Positions 21,338-31,799 of a DNA stretch of 64,000 nt are shown here, piece by piece (the stretch's first letter is position 1; each line of letters opens with the position of its first letter). The position numbers were made by a program, and so were the translations under genes. The notes beneath the pieces are model-generated. The model made no database searches and was not told where the DNA came from. It saw nothing but the letters and a program-made list of their open reading frames with translations. The stretch is from Serinus canaria (Eukaryota; Chordata; Aves; Passeriformes; Fringillidae), in the NCBI RefSeq assembly GCF_022539315.1, contig NC_066336.1:1178001-1242000 (forward strand). Reading direction: 5' to 3'.

Positions 21338-21788
21338 GAAAAATCCTGGAGTGAGGAGAGGGAAGGGAAAAAGGGAAAGGAAAAGAGAGGAGAGGCGAGG
21401 AGAGGAGCGGAGAGGAGAGGAGAGGAGAGGAGAGGAGAGGAGAGGAGAGGAGAGGAGAGGAGAGGAGAGGAGAGGAGAGGAGAGGAGAGGAGAGGAGAGG
21501 AGGGAGGGAGAGGAGAGAGAGGAGAGAGAGGAGAGGAGAGGAGAGGAGGAAGGAGAGGAGAGGATGGAGTAGGAGAGGAGAGGAGAGGAGAGGAGAGGAG
21601 AGGAGAGGGAGAGGAGAGGAGCGGAGAGGAGAGAGAGGAGGAGAGGAGAGGAGAGGAGAGGAGAGGAGAGGAGAGGAGAGGAGAGGAGAGGAGAGGAGAG
21701 GAGAGGAGAGGAGAGGAGAGGAGAGGAGCGGAGAGGAGAGGAGAGGAGAGGAGAGGAGAGGAGAGGAGAGGAGAGGAGAGGAGAGGAA
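21338..21788. repeat. GGAGA pentanucleotide satellite
   Basis: About 85 units of GGAGA, with a few GAGGGA, GGAGC and GGAAGG interruptions. The purine strand is plus. Such tracts can form triplex DNA. The 166- to 218-codon frames across it are artefacts. Confidence 0.98.
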
Positions 21789-22087
21789 TGTTCTGGAAGG
21801 TGTCTGTGTCCCTTCCCCGGTGCAAACTGAGCTGGCACAGGGACAGTCGGAGCTGAGAGCCCTGCAGGTGCTCTCTCCTGCTCCCTGGGATTTCCCAACC
21901 TGGATTAGGGCTGGGAAGCTGCTCAGCTTTCTAAACCCACTCATAATAGGATAAGAGGCTGCTTAAAGCCCTGTAAGAGCTGACTGCAGCAGTGAAACAA
22001 CATCCCTTGGGGCTGTTCACCCACAGGTGAATTCCCAGATTTCCAGCTGAGCCTGGTCCATGCTGGGTAGCCCGGGAGGCAGGCAGG

Positions 22088-22251
22088 GACCTGGGTGACC
22101 CTGGCAGAACCTGGGTGACCTGGGCAGGACCTGGGTGGCCCTGGGTGATCTTGTCAGGGCTGGGTGACCCTGGGCAGGAGCCAAGTGAACCAGGAGCAAC
22201 CAGGCAGGACCTGGGTGACCCTGTCCCCTGTCAGGACCTGGGTGGCCTTGG
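22088..22251. repeat. ~20-bp minisatellite cut by the assembly gap
   Basis: Units of the type GGACCTGGGTGACCCTGGCA run up to the N block, so the array probably continues into the gap. Confidence 0.85.
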
Positions 22252-22751
22252 NNNNNNNNNNNNNNNNNNNNNNNNNNNNNNNNNNNNNNNNNNNNNNNNN
22301 NNNNNNNNNNNNNNNNNNNNNNNNNNNNNNNNNNNNNNNNNNNNNNNNNNNNNNNNNNNNNNNNNNNNNNNNNNNNNNNNNNNNNNNNNNNNNNNNNNNN
22401 NNNNNNNNNNNNNNNNNNNNNNNNNNNNNNNNNNNNNNNNNNNNNNNNNNNNNNNNNNNNNNNNNNNNNNNNNNNNNNNNNNNNNNNNNNNNNNNNNNNN
22501 NNNNNNNNNNNNNNNNNNNNNNNNNNNNNNNNNNNNNNNNNNNNNNNNNNNNNNNNNNNNNNNNNNNNNNNNNNNNNNNNNNNNNNNNNNNNNNNNNNNN
22601 NNNNNNNNNNNNNNNNNNNNNNNNNNNNNNNNNNNNNNNNNNNNNNNNNNNNNNNNNNNNNNNNNNNNNNNNNNNNNNNNNNNNNNNNNNNNNNNNNNNN
22701 NNNNNNNNNNNNNNNNNNNNNNNNNNNNNNNNNNNNNNNNNNNNNNNNNNN
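22252..22751. other. Assembly gap (500 N)
   Basis: Exactly 500 N, a usual placeholder for a gap of unknown size. It separates a G-rich array from the CpG island, which is the sort of sequence that is commonly lost in assembly. Confidence 0.98.
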
Positions 22752-22934
22752 GGGCCCACAGCGCTGCCTCGGCCGCCGGGACCCCCGGCTGCCCCCGGCC
22801 CCTGCAGGCAAGGAGGGGTGGGAATCGCGGGTCGGGCGATGGGAAGGGCTGCGGAGAGCGGGGGCAGCTCGGAGCCGCTCCAGTGTCCGGCCCGCCCAGC
22901 TCGGCCCCGGGCGGGGCAGCGGCCGGAGCATCCC

Positions 22935-23505
22935 CGGGGATGGAGGATTCCCGGGGCTCGGGGGTCCCCAGAGCTGCAGGGCCCCCCTGGCCGGAGGATG
23001 CCGCTGCTGGAGGACCCCCAGAACTGGAGGGTCCCCCAAGGTCCCCTAGGACTGGAGGATCCCCGGGACTTGAGGATCCCTAGGACAGGAGGATCCCCAG
23101 AACTGGAGGATCTCTGTGGCCGGAGGATCCCACGGCTGGAGGATCCCATGGTCAGAGATCTCTGTGTCCAGAGCATCCCGTGTCTAAAGGATCCCGTGTC
23201 CAGAGGATTCCATGGCCAGAGGATCCCTGTGTCCAGAGGATCCCATGGCCAGATATTTCTGTGTCCAGAGCATCCCGTGTCTAAAGGATCCCCTGTCCAG
23301 AGGATCTCTGTGTCCAGAGGATCCCGTGGCCAGGGGATCCCATGGCCAGAGGATCCCTGTGTCTAAAGGATCCCGTGTCCGGAGGATCCCTGTATCCAGA
23401 GGATCCGGTGTCCGGAGGATTCCGTGTCCGGAGGATCCCTGTATCCAGAGGATCCCTCTATCCAGAGGATCCCGTGTCCGGAGGATCCCGCGGCCGCGCG
23501 GAGCC
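22935..23505. repeat. 16-bp minisatellite in the CpG island
   Basis: About 33 units of GTGTCCAGAGGATCCC and variants (GTGTCCGGAGGATCCC, ATGGCCAGAGGATCCC, TCTAAAGGATCCCG). The 5' part is more diverged. It ends about 90 bases upstream of the CArG box. Confidence 0.95.
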
Positions 23506-23593
23506 CCAGCCGCCGCTTGACAACAGGAAACAATGTGGAGTGAATGGAAAAAGGGGGAGGCGCTGCCCGAGCGACTTCCCTTGACATCACTGC

Positions 23594-23612
23594 CCAAATA
23601 AGGAGCTTTAAA
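23594..23612 (+). promoter_or_regulatory. CArG box and TTTAAA element, candidate core promoter
   Basis: CCAAATAAGG (23594-23603) is a perfect SRF-binding CArG box, CC(A/T)6GG. TTTAAA at 23607-23612 could act as a TATA element, with initiation expected near 23635-23640, in front of ATG 23686. TGACATCA just upstream resembles an AP-1/CRE site. Together they suggest an SRF-responsive (muscle or cytoskeletal type) promoter. An alternative view is that CCTTTTCTATTGCAG at 23617-23631 is a splice acceptor of an internal exon. Confidence 0.4.
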
Positions 23613-23685
23613 CCAACCTTTTCTATTGCAGCGCGGCAGAAGATCCCCCTGGAGCCGCGGGGTCCAGCCTGGCGCCGGCAGAGCC

Positions 23686-23724
23686 ATGGGAGAGCCGCGG
23701 CTGCCGCGCGGGGGGCGAGTGCAG
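23686..23724 (+). CDS. Candidate first coding exon, 13 codons
   Basis: ATG at 23686 lies in good initiation context (GAGCCATGG). Thirteen codons, MGEPRLPRGGRVQ, lead to GTGCAG|GTAACG at 23725. The donor is fair: the first four intron bases fit, the fifth does not. The CpG island, the CArG/TTTAAA pair 50-90 bases upstream and the start context argue for it. If the acceptor-like CTATTGCAG at 23631 is used instead, the exon would be 23632-23724 and its frame open to question. The protein is not recognised and no second exon is firmly placed. Confidence 0.35.
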
Positions 23725-24299
23725 GTAACGCCGAGCGCGTCCCCCGGGCCCGGCTCGCTGCGTGTCGTGTGCGAGCCCGCAGAGCGGCTCTGCCGCCGCT
23801 CCATCGCGTGCCAGCCGTGCCCAGCGCCGCCAGGGCACGCCGGGGCTCAGGCGTCCCCGGTGGCACAAGGGCACCCGGTGCCGCCGAGGTCACCGCGCTG
23901 GGTAACCAGGAGCTGGGTGTCGGCGATTTGAATTTTTTTCCCTCCTGGGCACGGCGTTGTTGGACAGCCCGAGAGGGGTTGTGGCTCTTGAGCGGCCGCC
24001 AGCACCTCCGGGGGCTGCGCTGGCACCGCCGCAAGCTCGGGCTCTTAATTGGCGGCCGGCCCTAATGAGGAGCCGGGCGCTGGGGCTGGGCTGAGCGCTG
24101 GGCTGAGCTGTCTGCCTGTCTGGGACGGATTTCCTCCTTATCACTCGCACAGGAAAGCGAGCGGGGAGCCGAGGGGTTGTTCTGGGGCCACACGTGATGC
24201 GACAGGAGCCGTGCCAGCGAAACCCCTGCGGAGCTCCTGCCAAGCAGGATGTTGGATGTCCCCAAGCCGGGGGCTGGACTCGCTGTCCCCGGGCTTGAC

Positions 24300-24540
24300 C
24301 CGCGGGGAGTTTTATCCCTTTTAAGCTTTCCTTGATTAGCACCTGCTCATCAGCAGAAAATGAGGCGGCTTTAAAAATGCATTGAGGCTGAGTAAATGAG
24401 TGCTAACGAGTTAAGCTCCTTAATTCTCCTCGATGGAAATTAATAACGCCTTTGATGCGCCCAGAGGTGCGAGCGGTGCCTCCCGGGCTGAGCTGCTCTA
24501 TGCAAATGCGGGCATTGTTATTCCGGAAAAAGGCGTCGTG
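24300..24540. promoter_or_regulatory. Candidate intronic enhancer with octamer and SOX-like sites
   Basis: An A/T-rich patch inside GC-rich DNA contains a perfect octamer ATGCAAAT (24500-24507), CATTGTTATT (24513-24522, SOX type), GATTAGC and several TTAAT/TAATAA cores. The mix of motifs and base composition resembles conserved developmental enhancers. There is no cross-species evidence here. Confidence 0.3.
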
Positions 24541-27500
24541 CGTGGTTTGCTTCTCCCCCCTGCTCGTTCCCGAGCTCCCCGGCCGCGCTGAGAGGGTCTG
24601 GCACTTCCATCCAGCTCCAGGCTGGCTCGTGGGAGCGGCTGGGGCAGCTGACACGGTGATTTATGGTGTGAGCAATACAATCCGAGCCCTGCTCCGCTGC
24701 CCGGGGATCACCTGCAGCTCCCAGGCTCTGAGTTTCCCCGGCGCTGAAGGATTGTTCCTGTCAGGGCACGGAGCCAGGTTTCACCTTGGCTGTCTGGCCG
24801 TCCTGCTGGTCCCTCTGTCCCGACCCCCACCTCTCCCGGGTTCTTTGGCGTCAGTGACCCTCCAGGAAGGTGTTTGTGCTTGTGGGGACTCGTGCTTTTC
24901 ACACAATCCCGGTGCTTCGGGGGCTTTTCCGGTGGATTCTTGTGGGAAAATGTTCCCGGTGGCAGCAGAGCGCGTTTCCTCAGCCAGAGCAGGTGGGGTC
25001 GGTGGGATGCTGCGATTTTCACTCGGCTCTCGGGTGTCAAAAGGCTCCAAGATGTCACATTGTCCTCCTCACCCCCTTCTGCCGTGCCCTTCTTAGCTGC
25101 AGGGTGCTGGAAATAGGAAATTTCTTTCATCCCTTCAGGGGAGGGTGCAGAGACCCCGGGGCGGGACGGGGGGGGGTTGAGCTGGGCTGTTCTGAGCTGA
25201 TTCCCGGGATTTTTGCCCCCAAGGTTTGCCCTGGGGCTGGTGGAGGTTTCTCTGCAGTCCTTGCTAAGGAAGGAAAACCCCAAATCTGTAGAGGGCCTGT
25301 GCGGACTGTGCATCAGGGAAAAAAAAAGAACTTGCAGGAGTTACTGAGTGATTAATTAATGAGTGCTCTGGCAGCGAACTGCTGCAGCAGGGCTGGGGCT
25401 GTGTCCTCTGGGGCACAAGTGCGGTGCAGCCTCCCAGCAATGCTCCGAGGAGCCTGGGGAAGTTCGGGCAGCCCGGAGGAAGGGGATTCACTCCCCGTGG
25501 GTGACCATTTCCATCCTCATCCACCACAGGCACTTCTCCCTTCCTCGTGCTGGCCCTCCTCCATTCCAGCAGCGTTGTGCAGCTGCTTCCCCGCGCTTTG
25601 AGCTCGGGAACAAGGCACCCTCAGAAGGTTTCCGTGCCCCCTGCCCTGCCCAGGGGCTGCCCAGGTGCGGGAGACGGGGGCAGAGCAGAGCCAGCTCCGC
25701 TCGGGTTCTGCTGGCCCGGCAGAACCGCGCTCCCAGCCGGGCCGGGCCGGGCTGGACTGGGAGGACAGCAAGTCCCAAATGTTTGGAGTTCTCTCTTGGA
25801 AAACACTGCTCAGGAGAATGGCTCAGTGTTCGGGGCAGCGTGATCGGATGTGGGGAACCACTCCGGGGAGCCGCGGGTGAGTCCCGGCAGCGGCGCTCCC
25901 GAAAATAACATTTCTCCTGAAGCGAACAACAGAAGCGCTGTTGAGAAACCTCCCCCGGGCTGCGGGGCTGGGGCAGCTCTGCCCTGGGAGCTTTCCCGGG
26001 AAGCCGGGGGAGCAGGGCACTGTGTCCTGGAGGGAAATCACCGCGGCCATCCTGGGCATTGGGTGGCAGCCCGGTCATGAGGGGCTCCTGGGAACTCCCC
26101 GCGCGTCACTGGCACGGCCCCAGGGCCGCGTCCAGCTGCTCCTGCCTCAGCAAAGCTGAATTTCCTCCGCCTTCCTGCGGCCCCCCCGCTCGCCCGGGCT
26201 CCTGCTGCCTCCAGCTCTGCTGTCACAACTTCTGGCCGCACGTGTTGAGCACCGAAAGTGCCTCAGCAGCCTCCAGAGCGCCTCAAAGCCTTGGGTTTCT
26301 TGGCAAGGGGAGGGTCAAACGGAGGGAAAAAGGAAAATTACCCTCTGGGAAGGAGAGCGATTTATTTCAAATCTACATTCAGCACCATTCATTGTCCGTG
26401 CCTTTAGAAAGGCTGCTTGTTAGGGGGTTTTATGGCTCTGCTGGGATCTGCGGGGCTGCTTGGGATGCAGGGAAATGTTGATTCTGTTTTCCAGCCTGCC
26501 CGTTCCATTTGCTGAGCTCTCCCTTCCCACCTCTGGCTCGTTAATCCGGGGCCGCTCCTGGCTGAGCTGAGACCACCTTGCAAGAGGACGGAGGTTGTTT
26601 GTGCTCCCGCTGTGCCCTGGCTGGAATTCCAGAAATTGGGCTTTCCCAGGGCACTCCGCTGCGATCCCGCTCCCTGCAGTCGGGGCAGGAATCCCAAATA
26701 AAGGCGATTTTCATCCTGCCCGGCTCTAATTACGAGACTGCAGAAGGTGAAGCTCCTAACGAGCATCAAAGGGCGCTTTGTGTGTCCGCACCGAGGGGGC
26801 TGGCGGGGTTCAGGCACTCAGAAAACATTTGGGGAGAGTGGATGTGCCCATAAATCACCTTTGGTCTCCACGCTGCCTCGTTTTCTCTGCAAAGCCCCGA
26901 GCCAAGCCCAGCCTCTCCTCTCTGGGAAGCCCAGGCTGTCAGAAGCCCCTGCAGCGCTGGTTTTTGTGCATTTCCCACTTGGTGGAGCTTCCCGAGGAGG
27001 TGAGCGGGGCCTGCAGGTGCAGCAGGTGAGGAATGAGCCCCGCAGGGCCGGGAGGGACGGGCACAGCCATCCCCCGGTGTTTACAGAGGAAACCTGAGCA
27101 GCCTCTTCCCGCAGAGGAACAGGAACCAACCCATTCGAGACCTCGGTGGTATTTTTGTAACCATATTTTTTTTTACATTGTTGTTGTTTGTTTCCAGTTG
27201 GACGGAAAAATTGCAGTTTGGGGACGCTTTCCTTCCTTCTGGGAAGTGCTTGGCAACTTTGGAGCTGGGATAAGTGAGGGGAAAACATGAGATCAGGTTT
27301 TCCTACCTTCTCAAAATGGATTTGCTGTAAGCAAGGGCTGCTGGCTGCTCACTGCCTTGAAGGCAGGCACCACCCCAGGCGCTTTTTAGGAGTGTTTCGG
27401 GCCCAAAATCAGAGCAGAGCAACTCCAGCACTGGAGGAAACCTCATTAAACCCTTCCTTGTGCTAATGAGGTTTTCAGCTTCAGCAGCGCCTCAGTCTCC

Positions 27501-27915
27501 AGGTCCTAAATTGTCTTTCAACCCATCCATCATTCCTGGATTTGGAGGGTCACCTGCTTGTTGAAGTGGTATCAGCCTTTGGGGTTTCAGTTCCTGGGCT
27601 CTGGTTCTCCAGGAATGCTGCAGATTTCAGGCAGAGCTCTGTCAGAAAACAGCAGGATCCAGCTGAATTCAGACCTGGCTTTTGGGGCTCTCCCAAATCT
27701 GGTGCACCCACGCATTCAGGGCTGTGCTGAGCCCTCTCTGGGTGCTGCAGCTCAGAGGGGAAACCCCACGAGAATCCCATAAAACTGAGCCAGGCCCTTT
27801 TCCCAGCAAGCTTGGGCTGAAGGGATTTCAGTGATTCCCCAAATCCAGGGAATGAACCCCAACTTTTCCAGGGCTGAACCCCAACTTTGCTTTGCCCAGG
27901 CAAGGGTTCTTATCT
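24541..27915. other. Unique DNA after the CpG island; weak exon candidates only
   Basis: If the first exon at 23686 is real this would be its first intron. Weak plus-strand exon-like segments lie at 26943-26999 (KPLQRWFLCISHLVELPEE with donor GAG|GTGAGC) and 27198-27290 (acceptor TTGTTTGTTTCCAG, then an open frame to TGA). A strong donor, CGCGG|GTGAGT, lies at 25877. None is firm enough to annotate. Confidence 0.35.
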
Positions 27916-28530
27916 TAGTTTGGAAAGCCAGGTGTCTGCTGAGGAAGGCAGGAGCCTCCCCTGAAATGGAAAATGCAAACCCCACCCCTCTGAATTGCTA
28001 TAAATTTGAAATTAAGGAGTTCTCAGGCAAAAAATATGGGAGCAGGAATAACAGTTCTTTATTAGGGAAGAAAATAAAAGGATGAAATGAACAGTGCAGT
28101 GAACTGAACCAACCCTGGCAGAGGCAGAGCAGAGCCTGACACCCTGTGGGTCAGGGGGCTGGCAGCAGTGCCACTGGAATTGTGGCTCAGCCCTCCTGCA
28201 GGGCCAGGGCTGGTTCTGCTGGAGCAGGGATCCTGGAGAAAGGTGCACTCTGCCTCTGAAGGGCCAGGGGCAGAGGCAGCTGCTGCTCCTCTGGGAAATC
28301 CAGTGCAGAAGCCGTGCTGGTGTTCCAGAATCTCCAGATTCTATCCGGGTAGGAATGCTTGGCTCCTCCCCCTGGGCTCCCATCTCCCAGTGGGATGCTG
28401 CAGTTCTTATCAGCCATGCAGGGACATTCCATGGCCTGTTATCAGCAGGGGTCTCCTGGGGGGAGGAGTGGGTGTGGGAGAGATAAGGAAAACTGCCCCT
28501 GAGCAGGAGACAGCTGCCATGCAGGTGACA
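27916..28530 (-). mobile_element. LTR-like repeat, diverged copy of the ~630-bp family
   Basis: It aligns by eye along its length with 9105-9736 but with many substitutions and small gaps. On the minus strand it keeps CTAATAAAGAACTGTTATTC, i.e. the intact AATAAA hexamer that has decayed in copies 1 and 2. This is an older member of the family. Confidence 0.55.
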
Positions 28531-28869
28531 AACAGAATCCATCTTGCCCTGCAGTCTGGGACAGCTCTGAAGGGTCTGAACCTTTGCTCCTGAAGGGCTC
28601 CCTCACCCAAAAGGCCCAGAGCCACCTTAGCAGCAGCTCTGGGACTCTTTATTGCCATTTCCAGGGGAATCAGGGAGAGATTCCTGCCCCAGGACTTGTG
28701 GGATCGGCCTCCTCCACCCTCAGCTCTGGGATTCATTTACCTGGCAGCAAAAGCTGCGTTTTGCTGAGGTACAGCCATAAAATTAAGGACAAATTTTGGG
28801 AATGAGTCTGGTGAGCCAGCTACGACTTTCCTTGTTGTAAATTAACTTCAGCAAATAAAAGCAATTTTG
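28531..28869. other. Unique sequence, no feature assigned
   Basis: No repeat or exon that I can support. Confidence 0.5.
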
Positions 28870-29315
28870 GTACTTTAGGATGCATTTTGCAGGTTTGGGG
28901 ATGCTTTTTGCTGATTTACGGTGGATTTGACTCCTTTAGGATGCATTTTTTCAGGTTTTGGAATGCATTTTTGCTGGATTTGGAATGAATTTTGTTGGTT
29001 TAGGGTGGATTTTGCTAGTTAAGGATGCATTTTGCAGCTTTTGGGGTGCATTTTGCTGGTTTAGGGTAGATTTGGCTGGTTTAGGATGCATTTTGCTGGA
29101 TTTGGAATGCATTTTGCTGGTTTAGGATGCATTTTGCTGGTTTTGGAATGAATTTTGCTGGTTTAGGGTGGATTTTGCTGGTTTAGGATGCATTTTGCAG
29201 CTTTTGGGGTGCACTTTGCTGGTTTGGGGTGGATTTTGCTGGTTTAGGATGCATTTTGCAGCTTTTGGGGTGCACCTTGCTGGTTTAGGGTGGATTTCGC
29301 TGGATTTGGAATGGG
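28870..29315. repeat. 20-bp minisatellite GCATTTTGCTGGTTTAGGAT, locus 1
   Basis: About 22 units with GGTTTAG, GGATTTGG and AGCTTTTGG variants. The same family forms arrays at 33160-34005 and 36468-36862, but here the flanks are different. Confidence 0.95.
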
Positions 29316-29689
29316 ATCCACCTGCTGCAGGTGACAGAGGGGTTGTCACTTAGGCTGTGAGGGATTTGCAGTGGAAATTGGGAAACTCGGAGGGGTTTTA
29401 GGACCTTCCAAGGGGTCCAGGAAGAGCCCCCTGAGCCCTGGATTCGTGTCTGGTTCCTCCTGCCTCAGGCAATGGGAGATTCCCAGGGAAAAGGGTGGGA
29501 TAGGACTGGGATGCATTTTTTGGGATCCATCCCCTGCTGGATCCCGAGGGATGCACGGAGTGACCCCAGGACAGAGCTGAGGCTTTGGCACTGCCAGGGA
29601 TGTTCCTCAGAGCTTCCCATGAGGCATTGCTGACTCTTCCAGTGCTGCCCACGGGCTTCCTGTGTTCCCTTGGTTCAAGGTTTTTGGGG
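29316..29689. other. Unique sequence, no feature assigned
   Basis: No supported feature. Confidence 0.5.
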
Positions 29690-30382
29690 TTTGTTCCCTT
29701 TCTGGGGACATTTACTGAATAAATTCATATATTATATAAAAATATTTATACATTTATTGAATAAATTTATATATAATATATAAATGTTTGTATATTTACT
29801 GAATAAATTTATATATAATATATAAACATTTATATATTTACTGAATAAATTTATATATAATATATAATATTTATATATTTACTGGATGAATTTATATATA
29901 ATATATAAATATTCGTATATTTACTGGATAAATTTATATATTATATATAAATATTTGTATATTTACTGGATAAATTTATAAATAATATAGAAATATTTAT
30001 ATATTTACTGGATAAATTTATATATAATATAGAAATATTTGTATATTTACTGGATAAATTTATATGTAATATATAAATATTTGTATATTTACTGATAATT
30101 TATATATAATATATAAATATTTGTATATTTACTGTATAAATTTATATTATATAGAAATATTATATATTTACTGTATAAATTTATATATTATCTAGAAATA
30201 TTTGTATATTTACTGAATAAATTATATATATAATATTTGTATATTACTGAGTAATTATATTTATCTAGAATATTGTAAATTATTGAATAATCTCTATATA
30301 TCTAGAAATATTTGTAAATTTATTGAATAATTTTCTATATAAAATACAGAAATATTTGTATATTTACTGAATAAATTCATCA
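29690..30382. repeat. A/T-rich ~42-bp minisatellite
   Basis: About 16 units of ATATTTACTGGATAAATTTA plus TATATAATATAGAAATATTTGT. Copies toward the 3' end lose bases and become irregular. Confidence 0.95.
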
Positions 30383-30907
30383 ATCGAAGTGACAGTGTTA
30401 TGAATTGAAGCTATAGGAAAAGATGGGGCTGAAATGAGTAGAAATTTAAAATAAGAAATATTCCTGAAGCCCACATGGAAGGATTCCCATGGATGCTTTT
30501 GGAAAGCCCTGGAATGGTCCCATCACCTGTAAATCAGGAGCTGGGCTGGAAATGGGACTTGTCCCTTTTGTCCCAGGCTGTAAATGTGATCGACACCCCT
30601 GGGACCCCTCAGCCTCAGCCAGTTCAGAGATTCTTTCACTCTTTGTGCGGCAAATTGCTCAGATTTGGGGCCTCTTGGCCTCCAAGCTGGGAGGAGGGGC
30701 AGGGAGGGGGCACAGAGATTTTGGGGTGTTTGTGAGAACCCTCTGAACATCTGCTGGGTCTTGGCAGGGTGGAGAGGAAGATGAGGCCTGGGCTGAAGAT
30801 GCCCTGGAGGGGGGGAGTGTTTGTCTGGGCAAGGTCAGCCTGGAGCCAGGGGCAAAAATAGAGCTGGAGATGCCGGCAGCAAACGCGAGGCTGCTCTGAG
30901 CTGGAAG
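30383..30907. other. Unique sequence with a weak exon-like segment
   Basis: 30768-30833 has a fair acceptor (GGGTCTTGGCAG) and an open frame (GGEEDEAWAEDALEGG...) but a poor donor (AAG|GTCAGC). Too weak to annotate. Confidence 0.4.
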
Positions 30908-31290
30908 TGTTGCTTCGTTTTCTGGGGTCCCAGGATGAGGGAAGAGACGAGACAGTCGACTCCATGCATCAGAAGGCTTGATTTATTATGATATGATAGA
31001 TAAGATATAGAAACTATACTAAAAGAAGAGAGAGAAGGATTTCACTACCAAGGCTAAGCTAAGAATAGAATAGGAATGTCTAAACAAGGTTTTCCCAGCC
31101 CGAGACACTGGACAGGTGTTCTGTGATAGGCTCTCAATTGGAAACAGTCCGACGGGGCCAATCACAGATTTTCCCGTGGCATTCCACAGCAGAAGATAAA
31201 AATTGTTTACAGTTTGTTCCTGAGGCCTCTCAGCTCTCAGGAGAGGAAAAACCCTAAGGAAAGGATTTTTCATAAACCATGTCGGTGACA
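30908..31290 (-). mobile_element. Solo retroviral LTR, 383 bp
   Basis: On the minus strand the element begins TGTCACCGACATGG and ends CGAAGCAACA, with TG...CA termini. A 7-base direct repeat, CTGGAAG, stands directly on both sides (30901-30907 and 31291-31297), as expected of a target-site duplication. AATAAA on the minus strand (plus 30982-30987) marks the end of R. No internal region is present, so it is a solo LTR left by recombination. CTCCATGCATCAGAAGG is shared in similar form with the LTR at 61419. Confidence 0.75.
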
Positions 31291-31799
31291 CTGGAAGGAA
31301 AGGGGAGCTGGGTGTTCAGTTACCTCCCACCATCCTGCCCGTGGTGTTGAGGTATTTCCTTCATGACTTTTCTCAGGCTAAAATTAACAAAACCTGAAGA
31401 GAAACCACTCTTGCAGCGCTCTGTTTACGGTGAGAAAATTGGCTGGGGCGCAACAGAGTGACCACTGTAGCCTGGAATAAGTGTGTGCTTCTTCTGGCAC
31501 CGAGGATCTCTGCTGGAAATCGTCCTGCAAGGATTCTAAAGGGTTTGGGGCCAATCTCCTCCGGTGGAAAAGTGCATGCCTCAGTTCCCACTTCTGTAAA
31601 ATGGGGTTAAAAATATTCTCCCTCCCTCCCAGGAGCGTTGCCACACTCCCCCCACAGCAGTTTGCAAAAGACCGCAGAGGGAAGAAAAACACTAAATAAA
31701 AATAAAAGGCTGCTATTTTAAATGGTATTCCCAGTCAATGGTGGTGGAAGTGCTTGGTGCACAGGGGGTGACAGCGAATAACTGGGACCTGTCACAGGA
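31291..31799. other. Unique sequence holding a fossil SINE and a weak minus exon
   Basis: A MIR-like core is listed separately. A minus-strand exon-like segment at 31324-31393 is given under findings. Confidence 0.4.
31577..31640 (+). mobile_element. MIR (CORE-SINE) fossil fragment
   Basis: TGCCTCAGTTCCCACTTCTG followed by TAAAATGGGGTTAAAAATAT matches the well-known MIR core (CCTCAGTTTCCTCATCTGTA then AAATGGGGATAATAATA) with few changes. MIR ceased activity before bird origins, so a recognisable copy in a bird is very old. Confidence 0.6.

Larger units (their letters stand above)
22752..26300. other. Main CpG island and following GC-rich unique DNA
   Basis: CpG dinucleotides are frequent from the gap edge to about 26.3 kb, densest at 22752-22950 and 23480-24080. 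The first part holds a 16-bp array. The segment at 23590-23730 has promoter-like motifs and a short candidate first exon. This is the best candidate promoter of the window and points to a gene read in plus direction. Confidence 0.6.

Noticed and set aside
21288..21944. 218-codon S/L/P frame and its E/R/G counterpart
   Set aside because: Pure translation of the GGAGA satellite.
22017..23366. Frames of 322-400 codons across 22252-22751
   Set aside because: About half of each consists of unknown residues from the N gap.
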